Shown here: one piece after another, positions 7,237 through 18,600 of the stretch
How positions within the stretch are numbered: position 1 is the stretch's first letter
Layout of the letters: each line of letters begins with the position of its first letter
Assembly: GCA_964483725.1 (NCBI GenBank)
Contig: CAZACQ010000010.1
Coordinates: 1-34,930 of the forward strand
DNA from: CAZACQ01 sp964483725
GTDB lineage: Bacteria > Patescibacteriota > Gracilibacteria > Absconditabacterales > Absconditicoccaceae
Direction of reading: 5' to 3'
DNA length: 34,930 nt
Program-made: the position numbers and the translations under genes
Notes under the pieces: generated by a model
Databases searched by the model: none
Told to the model about the DNA's origin: nothing
What the model saw: the letters and a program-made list of their open reading frames with translations, nothing else

Positions 7237-7872
7237 ATGAAAGATATAGTATTATTTGGTGTTCAATGAGCTTGAAAATGAACTCAAGCTTCAAAAATTT
7301 TAGAATATTTTTGAGAGGATTGTAAGTACTTTGAAGCATGAAATATACTAAGGGCATTGAAGTCTAAACCAAATGCTTTGTGAGAATATGTTTCAAATAC
7401 TATTGATGAATGAAATATGGTTAATGATGATTTTATTTCAAGTTTGTTTTATGCTTTTATAACAACATTAAAGGATTCAGATTTTATGTTGTTAGACTGA
7501 TATCCAAGAAAGTCCTTACAAATGAATCATTTCTTGGATAAAATGAATGAAAAAAATAGAGATTTTATTGCCTTATTTTTAGATTTATCTGAAGATGTAG
7601 CAATAAAAAGACTTTCATCAAGAAGAATTTGTAATGATTGCTGAAAAGTTAATTCTTCTTTGGTAAGCTCAACTTGTTTAAATTGCTGATCCCAGGATCT
7701 TATTCAAAGAGAAGATGATTATCCTGATGCAATTACTAAAAGGATATCATTATATAAAGATGAAACACAGCCAGTTATAGATCATTTTAAGTCTCTTTGA
7801 AATTTTGTAAGTATTGATGCAAATTGAACTGAGGATGAAGTGTTTGAAAGAATATTAAAAAACATAAGCTAA
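7237..7872 (+). CDS. adk: Adenylate kinase
   Basis: A 211-residue cytoplasmic kinase (ATP + AMP to 2 ADP). The P-loop at residues 8-17 is GVQGAGKGTQ, where most family members have Pro instead of Gln at the third position. DGYPRKSLQ matches DG.PR...Q of the AMP-binding core. The LID domain carries a zinc-type Cys4 (C132, C135, C147, C150; CNDCGK and CLNCG) with a shorter inter-pair distance than usual. QREDD, TKRISLYKDETQPVIDHF follow, as in the family. It closes the ribosomal operon; in many bacteria adk lies between secY and infA. A perfect hairpin terminator overlaps its stop. Confidence 0.96.
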
Positions 7873-7886
7873 TGCTTATGTTTTTT
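7857..7886 (+). terminator. Rho-independent terminator of the ribosomal operon
   Basis: AAAAAACATAAGC (7857-7869) and GCTTATGTTTTTT (7874-7886) pair perfectly around a TAAT loop, ending in six T. It overlaps the last codons and stop of adk, and a new promoter begins seven bases later. Confidence 0.92.
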
Positions 7887-7892
7887 AATTAT

Positions 7893-7921
7893 TTGACAAA
7901 TTAAATAAAAGTATGTATAAT
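7893..7921 (+). promoter_or_regulatory. Consensus sigma70-type promoter
   Basis: TTGACA (7893-7898) and TATAAT (7916-7921) are both perfect consensus, with the optimal 17-base spacing. The next start codon is at 7955, giving a leader of about 27 bases. It drives the acidic protein and the transglycosylase-like gene. Confidence 0.88.
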
Positions 7922-7954
7922 TTATATGTGTTTTATGTATTAAATTTATAAATT

Positions 7955-8293
7955 ATGGAAAATCCTGAAAATAAAGAAAATAATCTAGATAATGAACTAG
8001 AAGATACTGAAAACTCTGAAACATCAATTGTTAATGAAGAATTTAATGATTTTTTGGAATGAATTCTAGACACTGAACTTGATTTTGATATTGAAAGTTC
8101 AAATTTATCTGATGAATTAGAAAGTTTTTTGCAAAATAACAAAGAAAATATAAATGATAAAGATGCATTTAATTTGCTTTCAGATATGTTGTCTGATTTA
8201 AGAAGACTTGATGAAGATGCTTCTAATGACTTGGATTTACTTTATAATGAAATACAAGAAGATTTATGAAGTTTAGAATCTGAACTTAAATAA
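7955..8293 (+). CDS. Small acidic hypothetical protein
   Basis: A 112-residue strongly acidic protein (MENPENKENNLDNELEDTEN...), with no signal peptide, membrane helix or Cys. The first 40 residues look disordered. From about residue 70 to the end the heptad-like Leu/Asp/Glu pattern (AFNLLSDMLSDLRRLDED, LDLLYNEIQEDLGSLESEL) suggests a helical or coiled-coil region. It follows a consensus promoter and lies 24 bases before the transglycosylase-like gene, so the two form an operon. A chaperone or adaptor for a secreted partner is possible, as such proteins are often small and acidic, but this is speculation from size, charge and position. Confidence 0.75.
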
Positions 8294-8317
8294 ATTTTAT
8301 TATATTATAATAACAAA

Positions 8318-9547
8318 ATGTCTGTTGAAATAACTTGAAATAATGAACTAATTGAGTTTGAGGATTTTTGAGAGTCTCTAGAATATATTAGAACTGAGTT
8401 GGGACCTGATTTTTTTTCTGAAAATTGAATTAATGAATCAGAACTGCCTGAATCTGATCTAATTGATTTTGCTAATGAATTAAAAAAGAACTTAAATGAA
8501 TATTTTAATGATGAGAATGAAACTTTGTTTAAATCAAGTTTAAATTCTTCAGAATTACGAGAACAAGTTTGAGATAGTTTAATTAATTGAATAAATATCG
8601 CAAGAGATGAATCATTAAGTCTTCTCCGTGAATGAGTAGTTGCTGATTTAGATGAATTAAGTAGTAATATATCATGATCAAGCTCTTCAGAAGCTGAAAC
8701 TACTACTTCTAAAACTTCGTCTAATGAATGATTTGATAATTCTGCTTCACAAAATTCTTCTAGCTGAGATTCTAATATGAAAACTTCTTCAAATTCTGAT
8801 TCATTCTGGTGAAGAATAAGTGAAAAACTAACATGATTTTTTGATAATCTTTGATCATTTTTTGGTAATGAAAACTCATCTTCTACTTCAAAATGAAATA
8901 TTATTTCTTCTTTCTTTTGATGATTTTCTTGATTATTTAATAGTTCTTGATCATCTTGAAGTTCTGAATCAGAAAATACTGAAAGAAGAGAGCACACATC
9001 TATTGATGTAGACTGAATAGATTCTTTTGAGTCTTTAATTAATTGAGAAGGAAGTGATTTTTCTGATTATGCTACTGAAATTGAAAGATATTCTTGAGAA
9101 ATTTGAGTGCCTAGTAATTTATTATTAAAGCTTTTTATAAAAGAATGATCTAGATGAGATCCTAGAGCTAGTGCACCTTGATCAAGTGCTTTATGATTTT
9201 GACAAATACTAAATTGAACTTGGGAAGATATTAAATCAAGAATTGCTTCTAACTATTGATTTGATTGATCAAAATTGGAAAGGTACAATCCAGAACATCA
9301 GATAATATGAGCTTCTTTATATTTGAGACATTTATATGATAATCATACAGATTGAGATTGGGCTGATGCTGTAGTTTACTATCATACTTGACCTTGAATT
9401 TCTGACTCAAATGTTGCACATTTTTTGGAGCTTAATCCAGCTATTGAAAGAAATATGAATTGAATGCCAGCAAATAGAGAAAATTATATGATGGCAGCTA
9501 GAAACTATTATTTATGAACTTCTTGACCAAGTTGAAATTTGGCATAA
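8318..9547 (+). CDS. Protein with C-terminal lytic transglycosylase (SLT/lysozyme-like) domain
   Basis: A 409-residue protein. Residues 1 to about 260 are Ser/Asn/Glu-rich and of low complexity, with Gly/Phe-rich amphipathic patches (WGRISEKLTGFFDNLGSFFG). The last 150 residues resemble a soluble lytic transglycosylase domain: IGVPSNLLLKLFIKEGSRGDPRAS with candidate catalytic Glu276, then SALGFGQILNGTW (family: A.GL.Q....T), HQIIGASLYLRHLYD (family: N...G..YL..L) and WADAVVYYHTGPG (family: A..AYN.G). Such enzymes cleave the glycan strand of peptidoglycan with anhydro-muramic acid formation. No N-terminal signal peptide is visible, which is odd. VirB1-type transglycosylases accompany type IV secretion systems, which suits the later neighbours. 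Substrate and activity are inferred. Confidence 0.8.
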
Positions 9548-9570
9548 AAGCTCTTTTTTAGAGCTTTTTT
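9546..9570 (+). terminator. Rho-independent terminator after the transglycosylase-like gene
   Basis: AAAAGCTC (9546-9553) pairs with GAGCTTTT (9561-9568) and is followed by two more T; the loop is T-rich. It starts within the stop codon. The next 60 bases are AT-rich with no gene. Confidence 0.85.
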
Positions 9571-9629
9571 ATATTAAAGATAAAATTTTAAAAATAACAA
9601 TATTATATATAAATAAAATCAAAAAATAA

Positions 9630-9658
9630 TTGATTTTTTGGATTGAATTTATTATAAT
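9630..9658 (+). promoter_or_regulatory. Putative promoter of the giant exported protein
   Basis: TTGATT (9630-9635) and TATAAT (9653-9658) have the ideal 17-base spacing. The start codon at 9698 is about 40 bases downstream. A second TATAAT lies at 9662-9667 but lacks a well placed -35 box. Confidence 0.65.
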
Positions 9659-9697
9659 TAATATAATCTAAGTTTTTAATTAGTATATTAATATTAA

Positions 9698-12600
9698 ATG
9701 TTAAACATAAACAAAATTTTAAGGAGTAAAGTGTTTGTTTTTTGATTTCTATTTTTCTATTTGCTTTCTTTATGATTAAATAATTTATTCTTTTTTCCTT
9801 GGGAAGAAGCATCTGCATATACTCCAGAAGATACAAATAATGATATTGTGGCAGTTTTAGTTGATTCAGACATTTATTCTTCAAATGAATGAGATATTCA
9901 ATGGTATGCACAAGAATATGTTCAACAAAATATAACAGATTCTAAAGCATTGATTATTCCAGTGAATTCAGATAATTTTCAAGCTACAGACATTCAAAGA
10001 ATTTTAGAAAATTTGTATTTTGAAGGTCAAAAAGATGCTCCATCTTCATTGGTTTGAACAGTTTTAATCTGAGATGTACCTTACCCTGTTGTTGATAATA
10101 ATTGATATGTATATCCTAGTATATATCCATATGTTAATTTTGAAAATAAGAAATATGTATTTGATTCGTCAAATAATTTTTTTAATGTTACTTCTAATGT
10201 AAGTTCTACACCAGATATATGGCATTGAGTTATTAACTTTGATTCAGATTCTGAATACTGAGCTTTTTTTGATAAATTAAGAGATTATTCAAGTAATCCT
10301 ACAGATTTTGTTGATAGAAAGTTTTGGTTTGAGGATTTTACTATGTTACAAAATTTTTTCAATGAAGATAATCTTTCTTATTATTTAAATAATTTTGTAT
10401 TTTTGGAAGATATAGCATATCATAGATATACATACTTAATGTATGAAATATTACAGTGAAATTATAGAGATTATATAAAAGACAAAGTAAATGAGTTTGA
10501 TGATTCTATAAATGAATTAGAAGATCAAGCTGATTTGCATTGAGATTCAGAATTTCAAGCCATTGGTCAAGAGTATTTTGATCAAGCTAGATCTATTGCA
10601 GACCAGTTTCCTCAGGATGAACTTGATTCAGCTTTTGATTCAGCAGAAAATGTACCTACATTATTGATAAAAGAATCCTTGGAATCAATGTTTAAAGACT
10701 ATAATGAAATTTTTGGTCAGACATATTTTTCTGAAATGAGAGATAATTTGCTTGCAACTTGAAGATGGACTACAGCAGATTTATCTACACATGTAGATAA
10801 AATATATCTTCAGGATCAACTTTCTAAAGACTTTTTGGTATCAATGAATCATCATCTGGAAGAAGAAATTTATGATAAAGTAGAAGAACAAGATTATTAT
10901 ATGTATATGCCTGTTTTTGCTAAATATCGTGATGATGAGTTTATGATTGTAGAAGAATATACTGATTCTTTTTGACAATGATGAAATACTATGGATCGTT
11001 CAAACTCTACACGAGATTATCGTATAAATGAAGAGTATGAAAATTTTTACTTTTGAAAAGCAGCTTCTCATATATCAGAAGCAAATGAGCTTAGTATTTA
11101 TAGATGAAATTTTAGAAATTATTCCCTTTCTGATTTAGAATGACTATCATATCCATCAAATGATTTAGAAAGGATTTCTAATGATGTTGATTATAGGTCT
11201 ATATGAGCTTCACACTGAATATTTTCTACTCAAATTGAAGCTAATAGGTGATATAATGTTGAAAATGCTGAGTGAGATTGAGATCTTTTTGAGTCTGAAA
11301 GATTTAATGATGAAGATATACAGTATTGGGCATCTAGGTGGTGGTGATGAGCATCTCCTTTGAATTTAGATTGAGATGCATTCCCTGAATATGATTTTTA
11401 TAATATGGATAATGATAATGCTTGGAATCCACATTGGGATAGAAGTATATGATGATCAATATATGATTTAGCTTGATCTAAAGCTATTGGATCAGAAGAA
11501 GAGGATGCATATTCATATAAAGCATATGAAACATTTGCTTCTCCTATTAGAGTAAGAGAAAATGAAAGACAATGAGGTTGGTGGTGATGATCAGGATGAT
11601 GTCCTTGACGGGGTTGTTTTAGTATTGTAAATGTTGAAATAGACTACAGAGATGAAATGAATAAGGATTTGAGACCTTATTCTGATTTTGATTTTTTTGA
11701 TGTTTATAATAATGAACCTTCTCTTTGAGAATATGAGGAAATAAGTATTTGAAGTGAAGTAGAAGAACAAGATTGATGAAGTGTTTGTTTATATTATAAT
11801 TATGAATATTCACAAGATTCTAGTGAAGATGAAGATTGAAATACTGTTTGGGATGATCCTACAAGGACTCAGTTAGACTGTGCTAGACGATGACATGAGC
11901 ATAGATATTATTATGACTATGTTATGGTAGATACTAGAGTTAATAATATTTGAGTAACAGAAGAACAGTTAGAAGAAATGAATTTTTCAACCTTGGATAG
12001 ACCTATAGATGAGAAAAGAAACTTAACTTTTAAATGAATTGCTTGAGATTTGGTAGAAATAGTTTATCCAAATGTTTTTAATATACAAGTTTTTGAAGAA
12101 GATTGAGATAAAATAGTTTTAAAATCTAAAGAGGATATTAGAACTGCTGTTGAAGATTATTATAGAGATATAGTAGATGACTATAATTCACAACTTGAAG
12201 AACAATTGGCTAATAGTTCTAGTTTTTATTCTCAAAATTCTGATGCATATGATTTTCTAGAATTAGAAAATGATTTAGCCACACCAAATCGTGATTATGA
12301 ACTTATGGATGAAGATTATCTTCTAGATGAGATTTGAGAAGAAAATATTGATAGAATAGTAGAAAGTTTATATTATTTGAATATATGATGGAAGGAAAGA
12401 GAATTTCAAGATTGAGTATTGGATAATATTGATCAAATAAAAGAAGATTTTGATATAGATAAAAAGATACAGTATGTTATAAATAATCAAACATCTACTG
12501 ATATGTCTACTGATCCTGTAGAAAATCCAAATTATGTTGAGGATTGATATGAAGCATGATTAATTAATTCTGCTTGATCAGATAGCATGTCTTTGTGAAC

Positions 12601-15600
12601 TACAGAACTTCCTGAAGATATAAGAGATATACAAAGAGCACAGTCTACAAACGATACAAGATTTTGATCAGATTGAACTTGATTTTCTCCATCTTGAGAT
12701 GATTCAGATACTTGATCTTCTTGATGAGAATCTATAGATGATTTATTATCTAGAGCTCAAGATCAAGAACAATGTTGAGTACCTCCAGATTGAGCTGTTG
12801 ATTTGTGGGATTGGCCAGATGCTTTTGTTTGTTGGCTTGAAGAAACTTTAAGTAGTCCATTTGAAATTCATATAGGTGATTCTTGTTCTATGTGATCTAG
12901 TTTTGTTTGACCTGAATGATGAGAATCATGAACTGCTTCAGCATGATGACTATGATGAGCATGATCAAATTGATGAACTGCTAATTGAGATGACTCAAGT
13001 GATAGTTCTTGGCAAACTGAGATAAATTCTGATAATGAAAAAAATAATGAAAATCTTGAGAACTATAATCCAAGTCAACAAGATACATTTAATGATATTA
13101 AAAATAATGTTAGAATTGATTTTAAACCTAATTCTACTTTTTCACTTAGAGAAGTTGCTCCTGATGAAACTCCATACTCAATAGAAATTACTTCTTCTCA
13201 GGATGTATGAAACTTTGATGTTTCAGTTAGAGTTATATGAGATAATTGTATATCTTTTGATTGAGTATGAAATGTATGTGATACTGATGATTATTCATCA
13301 ATAATTTCTGATCAAAATTTGTATAATGAAGTTTATAATAATGATCTATTTGTTCAAGAAAGAGTAGCTTGAACATCCTTATTTGAATTTGAAATTTGTC
13401 AAAATTGAGTTTGTTATTATGAAAATAAGATAGCAAATATTTCAGAATGAAATATAGATAGAATAGAAATAGATGCTCCTACAGAACATGTAATAAAATG
13501 ATGAAAACTTCCATTTCAACTTAATGCTTATGATCAATTTGATAATCCAATATCTAGAACATTTGAGTCATATAATTTACAAGTAGATTTGTGATGAATT
13601 CAAAGGTGATGATCTCTTGTCAATCAACTATCAGTTGATTCTTTTTGAGATTATTATATATATGATTCATCTGAAATTTGAAATATTGCTCCTGATGAGG
13701 ATATATTGGAGTGAATTAATGTTTTACCAAGTAATGAGTTTGGTGATATTATAGATTGACTTCCTACCGTAAATCACGATATTACTTTAGTTGAAACAAG
13801 TGCAAGCTTTTCTCCTAATGTTATTGAATATGAATTACCTAATAATATTGATGAGTTGTATTCATATGATGATTGAGAAATGTTAGTAAATGAAAGTGAA
13901 TTAATAAATTTGACAGTAGAATTGGATGATGATAGAGTTTCCTCTCCTGTAAGTATTACAACTCAAAATTGAACACTTTTACCATGAGAAATATTAGAAG
14001 ATTGAAGTTTTGATTTTAAATCAAATTTTGTATTAGAAGAGTGACAAATAGATATACAATTACATCCTTCTATGATTGCCTGAGAAGATGAAGTTTTGAT
14101 AGACATACCATGACTTGATACAGAAACAATACCAGTAGAAATTACTCCTGCTGAACTTCATTTCTTGGATATTTCTGTAGAAAAATCTTCTTTGACTTCT
14201 TGAGAATCTAATACTTGAATAGTTTATTGAAGAGATATTTGGTGAAATAGGATAGATGAATGATGAAATATATTGGTAGAACTTACATGAAATGCTGAAA
14301 TAAATTGATCAGATGAAATTACCACTTGATTATGAGATGATTTCACAATAGATACTGAAGAACCATGATGAGAAGTTTATCTAACTGCTAAAATAGATTG
14401 AAGAGACTTTGATGAATATGTTCCAGATTATACTAAATTTTTAACTGAGCATCCATTATGGTGGTCTGAATGAAGAGATATTAATGTTATGTATATGAAC
14501 TTATTTGGAACTGATTGGTGAAATCAATGGTGATATTTTTCAAATCATGATAATTTTGTTCAAGAACTTATCTCCAGTTCTTCAAAGATGCTATCAACAA
14601 CTACAAAATTAATAGATCCAGATAATATAAAAAAATTTAATTTTATACTTAACCCTGATTTAACTATCAATAATGTTTGAGGGCATAATATAGAATTAGA
14701 CTTTGATTGAAATAGTCTTGTTGCAAATATAAAAGAAAGCAGATCATTAATTGCATCAATTGATTTTTGAACTTTTTCTAATTTTGAAGTTAGTAGTGAT
14801 GGATTCTCAAATTTTGGAGATGATTGAGTTTATTACAATCCATCACAATTAGATTCAAGAATAAGTAGTAATGTAATACAAGATTGAGTTTTAGAAGTAA
14901 ATTGAGATGCTCTGATTGATTTCAATGAATGATTTATTCATGAAGATTTGCAAATAAATCTATCTAATGAATTAGATTCTTGAAAATCATATTGGAACTT
15001 AATGTATAAAAATATTAATATATGACAAATTTATTTACATAGAAATAATTATGATATAGAATCTGCAGTAGATATAAATTCATGAAGCTTAAAAGAAGAT
15101 ATGTTTACTTCATGATCAACTAATACTAGATGATGAATTGGTATATATGATCCAAGTTCAAGATTTTCTGATAATAAAAGTTATGATAGTATTCAAGATT
15201 CTGATGATGATAGAAAAAATATTTGATTTAGAAATAATTTTGCAAATATAAATAGTTTTGCAAATTGAAATAGTGTATGAGATGCTACAAAGCATTTCGC
15301 TTCTGATTTTTTAATTAATTTTTGAGATCCAGTTTTAAAAAGGATTGATGAAAATCAAACAATAGAAAATACTAAATATGATTGATGAATATGAAAGAAG
15401 GTTTTTTCTGATAGTGAATGATCAATATTGGAAGTAGAAAATTTTGATTTTGATAATTCTTGAAGAGAAGACTTATTGGTTGCATACAGTAATTGAACAG
15501 TTAGGCTTTTAAAAAATTATTGATGATCAGAACCATTCAAAGATATGTGAGATTTAATGGTTATCTCAGATTGAATAAAATGAATATATGCTTGAGATGC

Positions 15601-18600
15601 TAATTGAAATTGATATTGAGACATAATAGTGCATACTAATAATAATCAATTAAGGGTGTATGAAAACAATAATTGAAAAATGGATGTAAACTGAACTCCA
15701 GTATGTTTAGATGTTTCATGATGACCTCAAAACTTGGATGAAGTTCATCAATTATTTGTGCAAGACATGAATGATGATTGAACTTTGGATATAGTAACTA
15801 ATGATAAATCTTGAGATATAAAGGTATTTTATGATTGATATATAAGTGAAGATAATTTTGAATGTGATTCTGCTTGGAATAGTAGACTTGATGATGTTTT
15901 GGTAGAAAGTTATTGATTAGAAATGAGCTCTGATGAAGTATATGATGAAAGTTTGGTTCATTGGGAATGATTAGAGATTGATGAAGAGGATTTGGACATA
16001 GAACCTGAAGAAGTTCCAGAATTTTGAGGTGATAGTCCTTATGATATGGATGACATGTTCGAAATGTGATTCATGGATGCCTTGAAATATCAAGCACTAA
16101 ATTCTAATTTTACTCCAGTTTATTATCCTGAAGAACTTGAATCTCCAGTATATTCAAAATCTTCTTATACTGGTATTGATGATGAAGACCCTGTTGAGTT
16201 TTATAAAACTTTTGAACATGAGTGATGAACTTTAGAAGTTTGAGATGAAGTTATAGTTAATATAAATATAGAAGCTAATGAAAGTATTATGCTTACTTAT
16301 TTGGAAGATTTAAAATGACCATGGTTGATACCTAGAGAATCAGATAGTAGTATAATATGATTTGATAGCTGAAATTTACCTTCAAATTCTATTATTAAAT
16401 GGAATGATGTAGCTCCTTATCAATTCAAGATTGATAACATTCCTATTATGGCTTGAGAAACTATAGAGTTTTCTTACCCAGTTTATTATCAATGATGAGA
16501 ATTAGTTGAAATTGAAGTTGAAGATGTTGATAATAATTCTTTATATGATATAAAAGCATTTCCTACTAATTGATGTTTAAAATGATATGATTTCTTTGAA
16601 AATCAAGGATATGATTTTGATAAGGAATTCATAGACTTAGAAGAAAAACTAGAAGATTGGATATCAGAACAAGAAGAAGAACAGTTGCAAGCAATGGAAG
16701 AAATGGAAGAACAAATGGAAGAAACTAGAGAAACTTGAGACTTGTCAGAATTAGAGATTAACCAAAGTTTTGAACAATGGAATCAAAACAATGTTTTGGA
16801 ATGATGACAGCTTAATATTGATTTATTTGAAGGTTCTATGTCAGATCATTTTAGTGATTATGAAAGTATAGTTGATGGATTATGTGGCTGATATAAATTT
16901 TCTGATGATAGTTGTGGTCTTAACATTCCTGTAAACAGAGCTTTTTTAGCTCCAGGTTACTACCAAGATTTTGTTTGTAATCCAAGCCGGGATGAGTGAA
17001 CACCATTTTTTTGGTATCCATGAACACGGAGTTATACTACTAGTTCATGATGTGTGTGACCAATTCCAACTCCTAATATGTGAACACAAGATGATCCTTC
17101 TGTAGCAACAAGTGCTCCTACTTGATGTATGTCTGCACAATTTCCTTCTCAAATTAGATTATATGCTTCTCCTACATTAACTGCTAGTGCTTGATTTGCA
17201 GCTTGTTTTTGAACATATGAATCTTGAACAAGCATATCTAATCCTATTTGAAATGTAGCTTGAAATTGTGTTGTTACAGCATGAAGTTTACCTTTGAGTT
17301 GTGATGATGATGACGATGATAATTGAGAATGAACTTGAGATTGAGAATGAACTTGATTGCCATCCCAGTGATGATCATGAGATGGTAGTTGAACAACTAG
17401 TTCAGATCATATAATGCAAGATTGGCAGTATGATATGTCAAGAATTTGACAATGTGAGTCTGATCCTTTAGATGTTTCTGAAGAATTTTGAAGAACTTCT
17501 TCTCCAGCAAGTATGTGAACTGTTAGAGAGTGATTTCCTTGAGAATTATCTTGAGAATATCTTTGATGATTAGTTGATTTTCAAACTAGCCCAATTAATG
17601 TGGATATGTGAGAACTTTCTGATATAACTTGATTGGAATCAACAGAGATTAGATGATGAAGTTGATTTGAATTAAACATAGAATGAGGTAGTGTTGAGTG
17701 ACTTATAGAATGTATTATTGAATGATGGGTAGATAATCAAATAAGATATATAATAAACAATCTTACAAGAATGTCTGTTTATGTATATCTTCCTGATTTA
17801 TCACAAGTTACTGAATGATTTGAACAAGTAAATATAGATAACTTTAATAATATACTTGATGACTTGAACTCTCAGGTGTGATCAGTATGACAAAGTGATT
17901 GAGAATGATGACTTATGGATTATGTTCCATCTCAGGAAGTGTATAGAAATATGTCTCAAAGTGCTAGCAATCCTTTTGATGCTATATCACTTCTTTTTCA
18001 AGATGTGCCATTAATAAATGTACAAACAAGAAATATAACAATAGATGTGCCAATGGTTGCTTCAGAAGAACTTGAAAATTATATGCTTTATCTTAATTGA
18101 TGGTTGGATAGAAATAAAGCTATATTACAAGAGTGGGAGAATATTGATGAATGAGTAGAAATAACTGCTCAAGCTTGAGATTTAATAAATTCTGTTGAAA
18201 CTAATATTGAAACATTACAAGAATATAAAGAATTTCCTCTTGAGTTGTATGATTGGTTGCATATTGTTGATAGATATCTAACTGAGCTTAGTTGTATAAT
18301 AGAAGAATTCTTAAACTGAATATTATCACGGTTGGAACAAAATGCTTCAAGGTTTGAATCTTGGGTGGATTTCATAATTTTGATGATATGAATTATTGAA
18401 ACTTGGCAGATACTTATTGATTTCTCTGTTAATTGGAGACAAAAGTGTGCAGAGTGTAGGGTAGATACATACGATTTTTATTCTTGTCAAATGGATGTTT
18501 TATGTATTGATTTGCCAGTGTTGCCTATACCTCCTTTTAGATTGCCTAATATAATATTAGATTTTTCTCATGTAGACTTGTGAGTAGATGTAGTTCTTCC

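Noticed and set aside
7237..7872. Thymidylate kinase as the identity of this kinase gene
   Set aside because: The DGYPR motif, Cys4 LID and GAGKGTQ P-loop fit adenylate kinase, not Tmk.
8305..8997. 230-residue minus-strand frame opposite the transglycosylase-like gene
   Set aside because: It is the antisense of Ser/Asn/Glu-rich coding sequence, with no promoter or recognisable domain; the sense frame has a convincing C-terminal domain and flanking signals.
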